From Orientallactaga sibirica (taxonomy: Eukaryota; Chordata; Mammalia; Rodentia; Dipodidae), in the NCBI GenBank assembly GCA_036365145.1, contig JAEOAD010001413.1, positions 2,170,001 to 2,234,000 on the forward strand: 64,000 nucleotides of DNA, in the 5' to 3' direction. Below, piece after piece: positions 12,814-24,907 of this stretch. A model generated the notes under the pieces. The model worked only from the letters and a program-made list of their open reading frames with translations, was not told the origin of the DNA and did no database searches. Both the position numbers and the translations under genes were made by a program. Each line of letters begins with the position of its first letter. The first letter of the stretch is position 1.

Positions 12814-15465
12814 AAAAGAAAGAGGCACACTAGGGCTTCCAGCCACTGCAAATGAACTCCACATGCATGTGCCTCCTTGTGCATCTGGCTTACGTGGGTG
12901 TGAGGAAATGTACCTGGGTCCTTAGGCTTTTCAGGCAGATTCCTTAACCACTAAGCCATCTCTCTAGCCCCTTTTTTTTTTTTAATTTTTTTATTTTTAG
13001 AGAGAGAGAGAGACAGAGAGACAGGGAGAGAGAGAGAACTGGCATGCCAGGGCCTCAGCCACTGCAACCAAACTCCAGACACTTGCGCCACCTAGTGGGC
13101 ATGTGTGACCTTGAGCTTGCCTCACGTTTTGTGCATCTGGTTTATGTGGGGTCTGGAGAGTCGAACAAGGGTTCTTAGTCTTAACAGGCAAGTGCCTTAA
13201 CCGCTAAGCCACCTCTTGAGCCCAGGGGCTTCTTTTTCTCTATATGTGGTTTTGGTTTGTTTGTTTTCTTTTTGGTATTTCAAGGTAGGGTCTTATTCTA
13301 GCCCAGGCTGACCTGGAATTCACACTGTAATCTCAGGGTGGCCTCAAACTCACGGCGATCCTCCTACCTCAGCCTCCCGAGTGCTGGGATTAAAGGTGTG
13401 CCCCATCATTCCTGGCTTGTTTTATATGTTTGTATATTTGTATGTGTGTGAGCATTTGTGTGCAGGTGAACGTGTATGCATGGGTGTGCTGGCTAGAACC
13501 ACACATCTTTTCTGAGATAGGGTCTCTCATTGGCCTGGAGTTCAGTAATTAGGCAAGACTGGCTGACCTCCTCAGAAAGGGCTTTAAAAAAATATTTTAT
13601 TTAGCCAGGCGTGGTGGCGCACGCCTTTAATCCCAGCACTCGGGAGGCAGAGGTAGGAGGATTACTGTGAGTTCAAGGCCACCCTGAGACTACATAGTTA
13701 ATTCCAGGTCAGCCTGGGCCAGAGTGAGACCCTACCTCGAAAAACCAAAAAAAAAATTAAAAAATAAAAAAATTTATTTAGAGCTGGAGAAATGGCTTTG
13801 TGGTTGAGTGCTTGCCTGTGAAGCCTAAGGACCCCGGTTCGAGGCTCAATTCTCCAGTATCCACGTGAGCCAGATGCACAAGGTGGCACATGCATTTGGA
13901 GTTCTTTCTCTCTCTTTCTCTCTCTGTCTGTTGCTCACAAATAAATAAAATAAGAATAAACAAAAATTAAAAAATATTTTATTTATTTGAGAGAGAGAGA
14001 GAATGGGCATGCCAGGGCCTCCAGCCACTGCAAATGAACTCCAGACGCATGTGCCACCTTGTGCATGTGGCTTACGTGGGTCCTGGGGAATCGAACCAGG
14101 GCTTTGCAGGCAAATGCCTTAACTGCTAAGCCATCCCTCCAGTCCCTGGTTTTGTCTTTTTGGAAGAGGGTCTCATGTAGCCTTGCTGGCCTCAAACTCT
14201 TAATTTTTTTTTTTTAAGTAGGATTTCGCTCTAGCTCAGGCTGACCTGGAATTCACTGTGTAGTTTCAGGGTGGCCTTGAACTCACAGTGATCCTCCTAC
14301 TTCTGTCTCCCCAGTGCTGGGATTAAAGGTGTGCGCCCATGTCAAGCTCTTTTTTGGTTTTTCGAGGTAGGGTTTCACTCTAGTCCAGGCTGACCTGGAA
14401 TTAACTATGCAGTCTCAGGGTGGCCTTGAACTCACGGCGATCCTCCCACCTCTGCCTCCCGAGTGCTGGGATTAAAGGCGTGCGCCACCACACCAGGCTT
14501 CAAGCTCTTTTTTAATAAAACATTTTATTTATTTAAGAGAAAAAGGGAGAGAGAGAATGGGCATGCCAGGTCCTCCAGCCACTGCAAACAAACTTCAGAC
14601 ACATGCGCCACCTTGTGCATCTGGCTTACATGGGTCCTAGGGAATCAAACCTGAGTCCTTTGGCTTTGCTGGCAAGCACCTTAATCGGTAAGCCATCTCT
14701 CTAGCCCTGGTCTCAAACTCTTGATCCTCTTACCTCTGTCCCCACAAATGCTGAGGTTATAGGCACGCACCACCATACTCCAGCCAGTTTTGTTGTTGTT
14801 TTGTTTGCAGACAGGGTCTTTCCGTGTAGCCCTAGCTCTACTCTGTAGCCCAAACTGACGTCAAACGTACAGCCTTCCTCCTGCCTCTACCTCCTCCCAA
14901 AAAGCTGAGGTCACAGGCATGAGCTGCCACATTGGGCTCGGAAATCGCTGTCCCCATCTCGCTTACCTAGACTCTGAATTCCATCGAAGTTCACAACCAT
15001 CCCAAAGTCAGTTATCAAATACAGCTGCTGGGCCCGAAAGATGACCCGCAGGCGATCATTAGGAATGAAGGGGAGCTCCACGTTCCGATTGTTGACCTGG
15101 AAAGAGAAGACAGTGATTTCAGGGCATGTGAAGTAGACCTGAGCCCCGGCTGGTCCGGTCGTGCCTGTCTTTGTCCATATCCCTTCGTGACTTCATTCTG
15201 TGCACGAGACAATTCCACAGACTTTTCTACCCTTCATGCAGAGACCTCCCAGGCGCCAACTCTCCTTTGTCCTACCCCCAGCCTCTGTCTTGAAAAATAA
15301 TTGCATATGGGGCTGGAGAGATGGCTTAGCGGTTAAGCACTTGCCTGTGAAGCCTAAGGACCCCGGTTTGAGGATCGATTCCCCAGGACCCACGTAAGCC
15401 AGATGCACATGGTAGCGCATGTAACTAGAGTTCGTTTCAGTGGCTGGAGGCCCTAGCGTGTCCAT

Positions 15466-15496
<31 letters not shown>

Positions 15497-17578
15497 CTTT
15501 CTCTGTCTGTCGCTCTCAAATAAACAACTAAAAGATTTTCTTTAAAAAAAACATTAGCATGGTGGGTGCCCATGCCCCACCTTCATTTGTGTGTGTGCTA
15601 CGTGTTTAAGTGTATATACATGTTCATATGTGTCATTGTTGAGTGTCTCCTTTAATTGCTTTTTTTTTTTTTTAGGTAGGGTCTCACTCTAGCTTAAGCT
15701 GACCTGGAATTCACTATGTAGTCTCAGGGTGGCCTTGAACTCACAGCGATCCTTCTACCTCTGCCTCCCGAGTGCTGGGATTAAAGGCGTGCGCCACCAC
15801 GCCCAGCTCCAGTTGCTTATTTTTTTGAGACAGGTTTTCTCACTGAACCTGAAACTCACCAATTCAGTTAGTCTAGTGAGCCAGGAAGAAGTGCAACCAC
15901 TCTGGGCTTAAAACACACACACACACGCACACATATTTACAAGAAAGATAGAGAAAAGAGAGACAAACAGAGAGAATGGGCACGCCAGGGCCCCTAGCCC
16001 CTGCAAACCAACTCCAGATGCAAGTGCTACTTTGTGCATTTTTGGGTACTGGGGAAACTAGGTCCTTAGGTTTCCCAGGCAAGCACCTTACCCGCTAAGT
16101 CATCTCTCCAGCTCCCCTTTGGCCTTTGGTTCAATCCCACTTCCCTCCTCCACCTTTCCCGGTGAAGTTACATCGACTCTGGCTTCTGTAGCCAGCCTGA
16201 GTCTACTGGGAACTTCTTGGTAACAGAGCTAGTGAGCTGTGCCAGCTCCAGGAGGCCTCCCATGGCCTAGGTGGCTTCCCCAAGAATCCTGCAGGCTGGA
16301 TTTCTGATTACTAACCAAAACTTTTAGACCCTTTAGAAACTGGATTTTATAGTCATAGACGATAATGGTCACTTCATGCAGGATCGGGCTCCCTCTCGGT
16401 GACATTTTGTTGCGCCCTTTCACAACCAGGTATTGTATCGTTTCTGGAAGCTTGTCCACTGTCTTGACGAGAATGTAGTTCATCTGACCCAAGAAGCGGT
16501 ATTGGACTTTATCAAACGTGACGTAATAGGGGTCCCCAAAGACGACACATTTGTCCGATCCTGCCAAGAAGTAAAAACATTGAAGGGACCCAGCCCAGCC
16601 ACTGGATGGATCCCCAGAATCTACCAGGGCCTCCAGCCACTGCACACGACTCCGGACGCATGCATCCCCTTGTGCATCTGGCTTACGTGGGTCCTGGAGA
16701 ATTGAACTGGGATCCTTTGACTTTGCAGGCAAAAACCTTAACTACTAAGCCATCTCTCTTGCCCCAGACCCATTCTTTTTTAAAAATTTATTTATTTATT
16801 TATTTATTTGAGAGAGAGAGAGAGTGGGCATAATAGGGCCTCTATCAATGCAAACGAACCTCAGACACATGCACCACCTTGTGCATCTGGCTTACATGGG
16901 TACTGGAGAATCAAACCCAGGTCCTTAAGCTTCCCAGGCAAGTGCCTTAAGCACTAAGCCATCTCTCCAGCCTCAGACCCATTCTCGTCCTGTCTCTGAT
17001 TTCCCCCCACAAGCATGCTTTCTCTACCTTTCTCCTTGACTTCTGTCTGGTTAGGGACGCAGGTACTCATGATGTTGTTATTGTGCTGGCAGTGGGTCCC
17101 CAGGGGGCAGTCGAAGTTCTGGCACCGAGCAGTCCCTCCTGTGCAGAAGCAGCTCTGGGCACAGCCCTTGGAAATCCAGGTCTTGCCTGTCTGCAGAAGC
17201 CACAGGAAGAAAAAGAAAATGAGGACCAAGGGGCTGGTTCAAGGGAATAGCCTTGACTTCTTATCTGCAGACTTAAAGTTGCCCTTTGTACTTGCAATTT
17301 CCACATTCCTTGGGCCAACCAACTACAGGTGGAAAATGGGAAAAAAAAAAAAAAAAAAAAAAAGCTTCTCTCTTTCTCTACCTGCCTCTTTCTCTTTCTC
17401 TCAAACACAAATTAAAAAAATTTTTTTTTTTAATTAAAGGGAGCCAGGCGTGGTGACACATGCCTTTAATCCCAGCATTCGGGAGGCACAGGTAGGAGGA
17501 TCACCATGTGTTCGAGACCAGCCTGAGACTACATAGTGAATTCCAGGTCAGCCTGGGCTACAGCGAGACCCTACCTCG

Positions 17579-17610
<32 letters not shown>

Positions 17611-18767
17611 AAAGAGGCTAGAGAGATGGCTTAGTGGTTAAGGTACTTCCCTGCAAAGCCAAAGGACCCAGGTGGCGCATACATCTGGAGTTTGTTTGCA
17701 GTGGCTAGAGGCCCTGGCATGCCCATTCATTCTTTCTGCCTCTCCAGATGCAGATGTTTGTTTTGTTTTGTTTTTGAGGTAGGGTCTCACTCTAGCCCAG
17801 GCTGACCTGGAATTCACTCTGTAGTTTGAGGATGGCCTTGAACTCACGGCGATCCTCCTACCTCTGCCTCCGAGTGCTGGGATTAAAGGCGTGCGCCACC
17901 ACGCCCAGCTGGCTCCACTTGTTTTTGATGTCTTACATCTATTGCTCAGGAGATACTGCTGGACCCATTTCACAGATGAGCAAAGTAGGACAGCAGACAT
18001 TATCCTGCACCAAAGCCCCACTCAGTCTACTATACTTTACAGTGTCTCTGTTATTGGATGCCTCATCTCGAAGCCCCAGTGTATGGCTCACCAGCCCCTC
18101 ACACCCCAGGGCCAGCCAAGCAGACAAGAACATCCCAGGCTAGGAGACACAGAGGAAGGGAGCAAATGGCCTGTGATTCCACTCTCCATGGCCACTCACC
18201 GGGATGAAGTTACCCTGGTCATCTTTGCAGCCACACTGACTCCTAGGGATGCACTTGTCCTCATTCAGCACATAGCCGGGTTGACAGATGCAGCCCTCCG
18301 TACAAACGGAGGAGACCTTGGCACTGGTGCCCTCGCAGCGGCCGTCCAGGTTCGAGCAGGAGGGTAAACAGGAGGGAAGGCAGCTGGTGTAGCTGGTGTG
18401 AGCCGGGCATTCCTTAGCTATGGGGTGGACAGGGAGTGGGGTAAGTTCACAGGGCCAGTGGGGGCCCTAGAAAGTAGAGGCTACAGCCATCAGGCCGTGC
18501 TGTGGGGACTGACCCACAGAACTTGGGGCTCCCTCTTTTATTATTCAGTCAGCAAATGCTTATTGAACATAAGCTGTGTGCAAATCCCTGAGGAAGGAAG
18601 GAAAGTAAGAATGAATCTCAGGCTGGAGAGATGGCTTAGTGGTTAAGGCACTTGCCTGCAAAGCCAAAGGACCCAGGTTCGATCCCTCAGGAGCCGCATA
18701 AGCCAAATGCACAAGGTGGCATATGCATCTGGAATTTGTTTGCAATGGCTAGAGGCTCTGGTGCGCC

Positions 18768-18808
<41 letters not shown>

Positions 18809-21800
18809 CCTCCCTCTCAAAAAATAAAAAAACAGGTCTGGAGAGAGGGCTTAGTGGTTAAGCGCTTGCCTGCGAAGCCTAAGGACCCTGGTTTGAGGCT
18901 TGATTCCCCAGGGCCCACATAAGCCAGATGCACAAGGTAGCACATGCAACTGGAATTCGTTTGCAGTGGCTGGAGGTGCTGGCGTGCCCATTCTCTCTCT
19001 CTCTGCCTCTTTCTCTCTCTGTCTGTTGCTCTCAAATAAATTTAAAAAAATAAAAATAAAAAATAAAATAAATACGAATGAATCTCTCAGTCAATGCTGG
19101 CATCAGGCAGAAACCACCACATGACCTTCACGTGTTCTGTCACTAAGGGACAGACAGGTGAGAACCAGGTGTAGGGGACACAGGGCAGTGGGGTGTTAAC
19201 TCTGTAGGAGAGTTTAAGACAAAGACCCTATCAGTGGCTAAAGCACTCGATGCTCAGTCTGAGTACCAGAGTTCCATCATCCCCAGACACCGGGTAAGAA
19301 GCCAGAAGCCATACAGGGCTTCTGCAATCCCAGACATTCCCAGGAGAATTTCCCGCAAAGTTAGCAGCCAGCCAGCAAAGAACAGCAATAGCTGAGCGTG
19401 GTGGCACACACCTTTAATCCTAGCACTCTGCAGGAGGCTGAGGAAGGAGGGTCAATGTGAGTTGGAGGCCACCCTGAGACTACATAGTGAATTCCAGGTC
19501 AGCCTGGGCCAGAGTGAGACCCTACCTTGAAAAACCAAAAAACAAAAACAAACAAACAAACAAAAACAAAAAACAAAAAAGCCAGGGCTGGGCATGGTGG
19601 CGCACGCCTTTAAACCCAGCACTAGGGAGGCAGAGGTAGGAGGATCGCTGTGAGTTCGAGGCCACCCTGAGACTACATGGTGAATTCCAGGTCAGCCTGA
19701 GCTAGAGTGAGACCCTACCTCGAAAAAACAAAAACAAAACAAGACAAAACAAAACAAAACAAAACAAATTGTATCAGGGCAAGCTGGCACACGACTGTCA
19801 TCTCAGCATTCAAAGGGCAGAGCCAGGAATCTCTGAGTTCAAAGCTAGCCTGGAGCCGGGCGTGGTGGCGCACACCTTTAATCCCAGCACTCGGGAGGCA
19901 GAGGTAGGAGGATCGCTGAGAGTTCAAGGCCACCCTGAGACTACATAGTGAATTCCAGGTCAGCCTGGACCAGAGTGAGACCCTACCTTGAAAAACAAAA
20001 AAAAAAAAGCTAGCCTGGAATACATAAGGGGTATGTGGGGAGAAGAGAGGTTTGGAAGTGGCCTTAAGTGACCACAGGGGACACTCACGGCAGAACGTGC
20101 TGTTCCTCCAGGGTGGTGGGTTGAGCCCTTTACCCTCGCAGGCCTCCGTGAAAGCCTGCAGAGCCTCACAGAGGGCGTGGGTGCGGTCTCTGGAGACGCA
20201 GAAGCTGGTCACGCAGTTCATCAGGAAGGGCTTAGGGTACACTTGTAAGGAACACTGGGTCCAGACAGGTTTCTGGAAGGCAGCTTGGCAGTAGTCATGA
20301 ATTTTCTCCAAGTCATCCTGTGTGCATTTTCCCTTTACAAGCTCCTGTTCCACTTGATTCTGGTCGTTATTATCGTTGATATTCTGGTCATTATCGTTGA
20401 TATTCTGGTCATAATCGATATTCTGGCCACTGGGACAGGAAAACAAGGTGACCAGATGAGCTGGGTCTAGCACTTAAGAGGTGGAAAAATGGAGGATCAG
20501 AAATCCAAGGTCATCCTTGGCTACACAGCAAGTTCGAGGTCAGCCTGGGATACACGAGACTGTTTCAAATAAACAAAACACAAACACAAAAGAAATCAGG
20601 GCTGGAGAGATGGCTTAGAGGTTAAGGCACTTGCCTGCAAAGCCTAAGGACCCAGGTTCCATAACCCAGTACCCATGTAAGCCAGATACACAAGGTGACA
20701 CATGTATCTGGAGTTCATTTGCAGTGGTTAGAGACTCTGGCACACCCATTCTCTCTCTCTCTTCCTCTTTCTCTTTCAAATAAATAAAGTTTTAAAAGAC
20801 AGGTGTGGTGCCACATGTCTTTAATCCCAGCACTCGGGAGCAGAGGCAGGAGGATTGCTGTGAATTCGAGGCCACCCTGAGACTACATAGTGAATTCCAG
20901 GTCAGCCTGAGATACAGTGAGACCCTACCTCGAAAAGCCAAAAAAAAAAAAAAAAAAAAAAAAAAAGAAAGAAAGAAAGAAAGGAAGGAAGGAAGGAAGG
21001 AAAGAAAGAAAGAAAGAAGCTGATTTCCATATAGCTTCTGTTTCTTCTGAAAGGGTCTCACACTCATACTGAATGTGGAGCTTATCTCTTTAGCTAGACT
21101 AGGCAGCCAGCAAGCCCTAAGGGTCCACCTATTTCTTCCCCAGGGCCTCAGCCACTGCAATCAAATTCCAGACACTTGCGCCACCTAGTGGGCATGTGCA
21201 ACCTTGTGCTTGCCTCACCTTTGTGTGTCTGGCTTACATGGGATCTGAGGAGTCAAACATGGGTCCTTAGGCTTTACAGGCAAGAGCCTTAACGGCTAAG
21301 TTATCTTTCCAGCCTATGCCTGTTGTGTTTATGTGGGTTCTGGGGATCCAACTCAGGTCCTCATGCTTGCATGGCAAACACGGTACCCACTGAGCCATCT
21401 CCCCAGCCTGCTCCTTGCTTTCTAAGAGAAGAAAATAAGATGTCCCCAATAGGACCCAGAGACACACAGGCTTTACCCCCTAATCACACCCCCTAAGCAC
21501 ATTCTGCTCTCTCTCTCTCTCTCTTTCTTTCTTTTTAAATATATTTTATTTATTGATTTATTTGCGAGAGAGAGAGAGAGAGAGAATGGGCATGCCAGGG
21601 CATCCAGCCACTGCAAACGAACTCCAGACGCATGTGCCCCCTTGTGCATCTGGCTTATGTGGGTCTTGGAGAATTGAACCGGGATCCTTTAGCTTTGCAA
21701 ACAAACGCCTTACCGCTGAGCCATCTCTCCAGCCCACACTCTTTCTATCCCAGTGTGTCCTGCAGTGTGGTTCCTAGCTCATGTTGTTATTCAAAGGTTG

Positions 21801-24800
21801 ACTGAGCCTGCCATGGTGGCTCATGCCTGTAACCCCAGCACCTGGGAAATAAAGGTAGGAGGTTATCTTCAACTAGGTGGCAACTTTGAGACCAGTAGAG
21901 CTATATGAGACCCTGTCAAAAAAAAAAAAAAAAAAAAAATGGAAAGGTGCATGAGGCAGGCACAGCCCTTCTGCCAGCTTAAGATTGGGGCTGTGGGGCG
22001 TTGGTCGGCTCCATCATGTCGAAGGCATCCTTTAAGATCACGCTCACGTCGGACCTGCAGCTGCCCTACAAAGTATTCAGTGTTCCGGAAAGTACATGTT
22101 TTACAGCAGTCTTGCAGTTTGCAGCAGAAGAATTTAAAGTTCCTGCAGCAACAAGTGCAATTATTACCAAGGATGGAACAGGAATAAATCCTGTGCAGAC
22201 TGCTGGAAATGTTTTTCTAAAGCATGGTTCAGAACTACGAATTATTCCTAGAGGTCGTGTTGGAAGTCATTAATACACACAATTTGGAGCACAGTCAGCG
22301 AGCAGAATAAATGTTGATGGTTGTTGTTGCTGTAAAATTGAAATCAGGGGCTGGAGAGATGGCTTAGGGGTTAAGGCGCCTGCCTGCTAAGCCTAAGAAC
22401 GCCGGTTCCAATCTCCAGCGGTTCCAATCTCCAGCGGTTCCAATCTCCAGGTCCCACGTTTAGCCAGATGCCAAGTGACGCAAGGGTGCAATGCCGCACT
22501 TGACCACAAGGGGGCGCACACATCTGGATTTCGTTCACAGCAGCTGAGAGGCTGCTGGCGCGCCCAGCTCTATCTGTCTTCTCTCTCTCTCTCTGTTTCT
22601 CTCTGTGTCTCTTGCCAAAATAAATAAAATAATTTAAAAAAATTGAATTCAGGTATTTAAGATACAATGAAAACACCAAGAATCAAAGAAACAATGAATG
22701 GTGGCTCTTCTGTCCCTTGTTCATACTTTCCATATGAAATGAGAAGCCCTGTGAGTGGAGGGCACCAACTCCACAGAAGGGGGTACAGTTGGTGATTGCT
22801 ACCTCATAACAACTGAGAGTTCACTTGTGGCAAATGGATCATCTGACTTGTCTAAGAATTCTTACCAGAACATTTGAAAAGTTAAAAGTTCACTTACTCT
22901 TACATCGTACTTGTCTTTGACTTAAAATATAAAGGGATTATGGGTCATGGATGACAATTGACTTGATATTACCTTCCTTGCAAACTCGTACTTTGATTAC
23001 TTATATAGTCTGATGACGTTAATAGACATTTCAGTGAAAAGCTGTCTTAGTTTTTCATTGTTTAGGGTTTTAAAAGTTTCAAAGTTGGTCAACGCCTTTA
23101 ATCCCAGCATCGGGAGGCAGAGGTAGGAGGAATTTGAGGCCACCCTGAGAAGTTAATTCCAGGTCAGCCTGGACCAGAGTGAGACCCTACCTCGAAAAAC
23201 CAAAAAAAAAAAAAAAGTTTCAACCTTAATATAGGCTATAAATTTTAATTTCTCATCACGAAACCAAAAGGTGAATTTTTAGATCTATCCATTGTATCTA
23301 TAAATTGATGTCTTACACCAAATATTTTAACTGTGATCTTGCAAAAGCCAGTATTTATAATTGAATTGACAAAAGTAGAAACATCTTTTGTTGAGTTATG
23401 TATCCTTTTAATACCAACTTATATGACAGAGATCCTCAAGAAACTGTTTTTATTTGTTTGCTTGTTTTTTTTTTGGTTTTTTGATATAGGGTTTCACTCT
23501 GGTCCAGGCTGACCTGGAATTAACTATGTAGTCTCAGAGTGGCCTCGAACTCATGGCAATCCTCCTACCTCTGCCTCCCAAGTGCTGGGATTAAAGGCGT
23601 GCGCCACCACGCCTGGTTTAGAAACCGTTTTTTTTTTTTTGTCTATTCTTTTTTTGTTTGTTTGTTTGTTTTTGTTTGGGGGGGGAGAGAGACACAGAGA
23701 GAGACAGAGAGAGAGGGAGACAGGAAGACAGATAGAGATGGGTGCGCCAGCAGTCTCTCAGCTGCTGCAAACGAAATCCAGATGTGTGCACCCCCTTGTG
23801 GTCAAGTGCGGCATTGCGCCCTTGTGTCACTTTGCATCTGGCTAAACGTGGGACCTGGAGATTGGAACCGGTGTTCTTAGGCTTAGGAGGCAGGCGCCTT
23901 CACCGCTAAGCCATCTCTCCAGCCCTTTTGTCTATTCTTGAATAGCATTCAGAAAGAACGTTGTTGCAGAGGAGATCTGAAGTGTACGTTTCTTCGAGCA
24001 AAGAAGTACTGACTGGAAGTGTTGAAGAGTGGAGCTCAGTGGAGACGGAGCCTTTAAGGAAGTGTCACTACTAGTCATCTGTGGATGAGAAGCAGGGGAG
24101 GGAAGATGGGAAAGCCCAGGTGACCAGACTGGGGCAAGGAAAGCAAAGGACAGCAGTGACAAGGAACAGAGCTGGCACCGAGCCGCAGGAAAAGCCCACG
24201 GGCTGGACAAAACTAAAAGAATAGGTTGTAGAAAACTGAAAGGGAAGACAAACTACGTGACATTGTCGTAAGTACCAAATGACAGACAAAGAGAGGAGGC
24301 TGTATTATATGAATGTGGACACTTCAGAAACACCGCTGGTGAAAGTCCCAAGAAAGCGTTGTCCTTACACAGAAAACCTCTGTCTCTGCGTGTCTTGAGA
24401 GATGAAGTAAAGGCTCAGTGACTCAGCTAGGTCTTGAGCAGCTGTGTTTTCAGAGTGAGGTCTGGAGGCAAGGGAGAGGTGGGCTTTCAATAAGTACTTA
24501 CTAAATTCATAGATAAAGTCTCTAGGACCAATTTTTTTTTTTTTTTTTTGGTTTTTCGAGAGAGTGTCACTCTAGCTCAGGCTGACCTGCAATTCACTAT
24601 GTAGTCTCAGAGAGGCCTCAAACTCACCACGATTGCTGTGAGTTCAAGGCCTCCCTGAGACTACATAGTGAATTCCAGGTCAGCCTAGGCTAGCCTACCT
24701 CAAACACACAAACAAACAAACAAAAAAGCAAAGCAAAGCAAAACAAAACAACAACAAAAGACAAACAAACAAAGAATAGGCAAAAGATTGATGGAGTGGG

Positions 24801-24873
24801 ACACCTGATGTTTGCTCTGGCCACTGTAGGCAAGCTCCCCCAGCCCCCTGCAGGCAAGCTATGGGACGCCACA

Positions 24874-24907
<34 letters not shown>

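Larger units (their letters stand above)
21941..23465 (+). pseudogene. Ufm1: UFM1 processed retrocopy (antisense in Zan intron)
   Basis: An intronless copy has ~75 bp of 5' UTR, the complete coding frame (22016-22273) and a long 3' UTR. Younger SINEs interrupt the 3' UTR: a B2-like at ~22348-22640 and a B1 at ~23085-23220. The 3' end is unclear and may extend to ~24530 beyond further SINEs. It lies opposite to Zan transcription. It may be a pseudogene or an expressed retrogene. Confidence 0.88.

Noticed and set aside
17186..17190. Second AG (acceptor at 17187-17188) for the D3 TILa exon
   Set aside because: It would start the exon in the wrong phase after the TIL exon.
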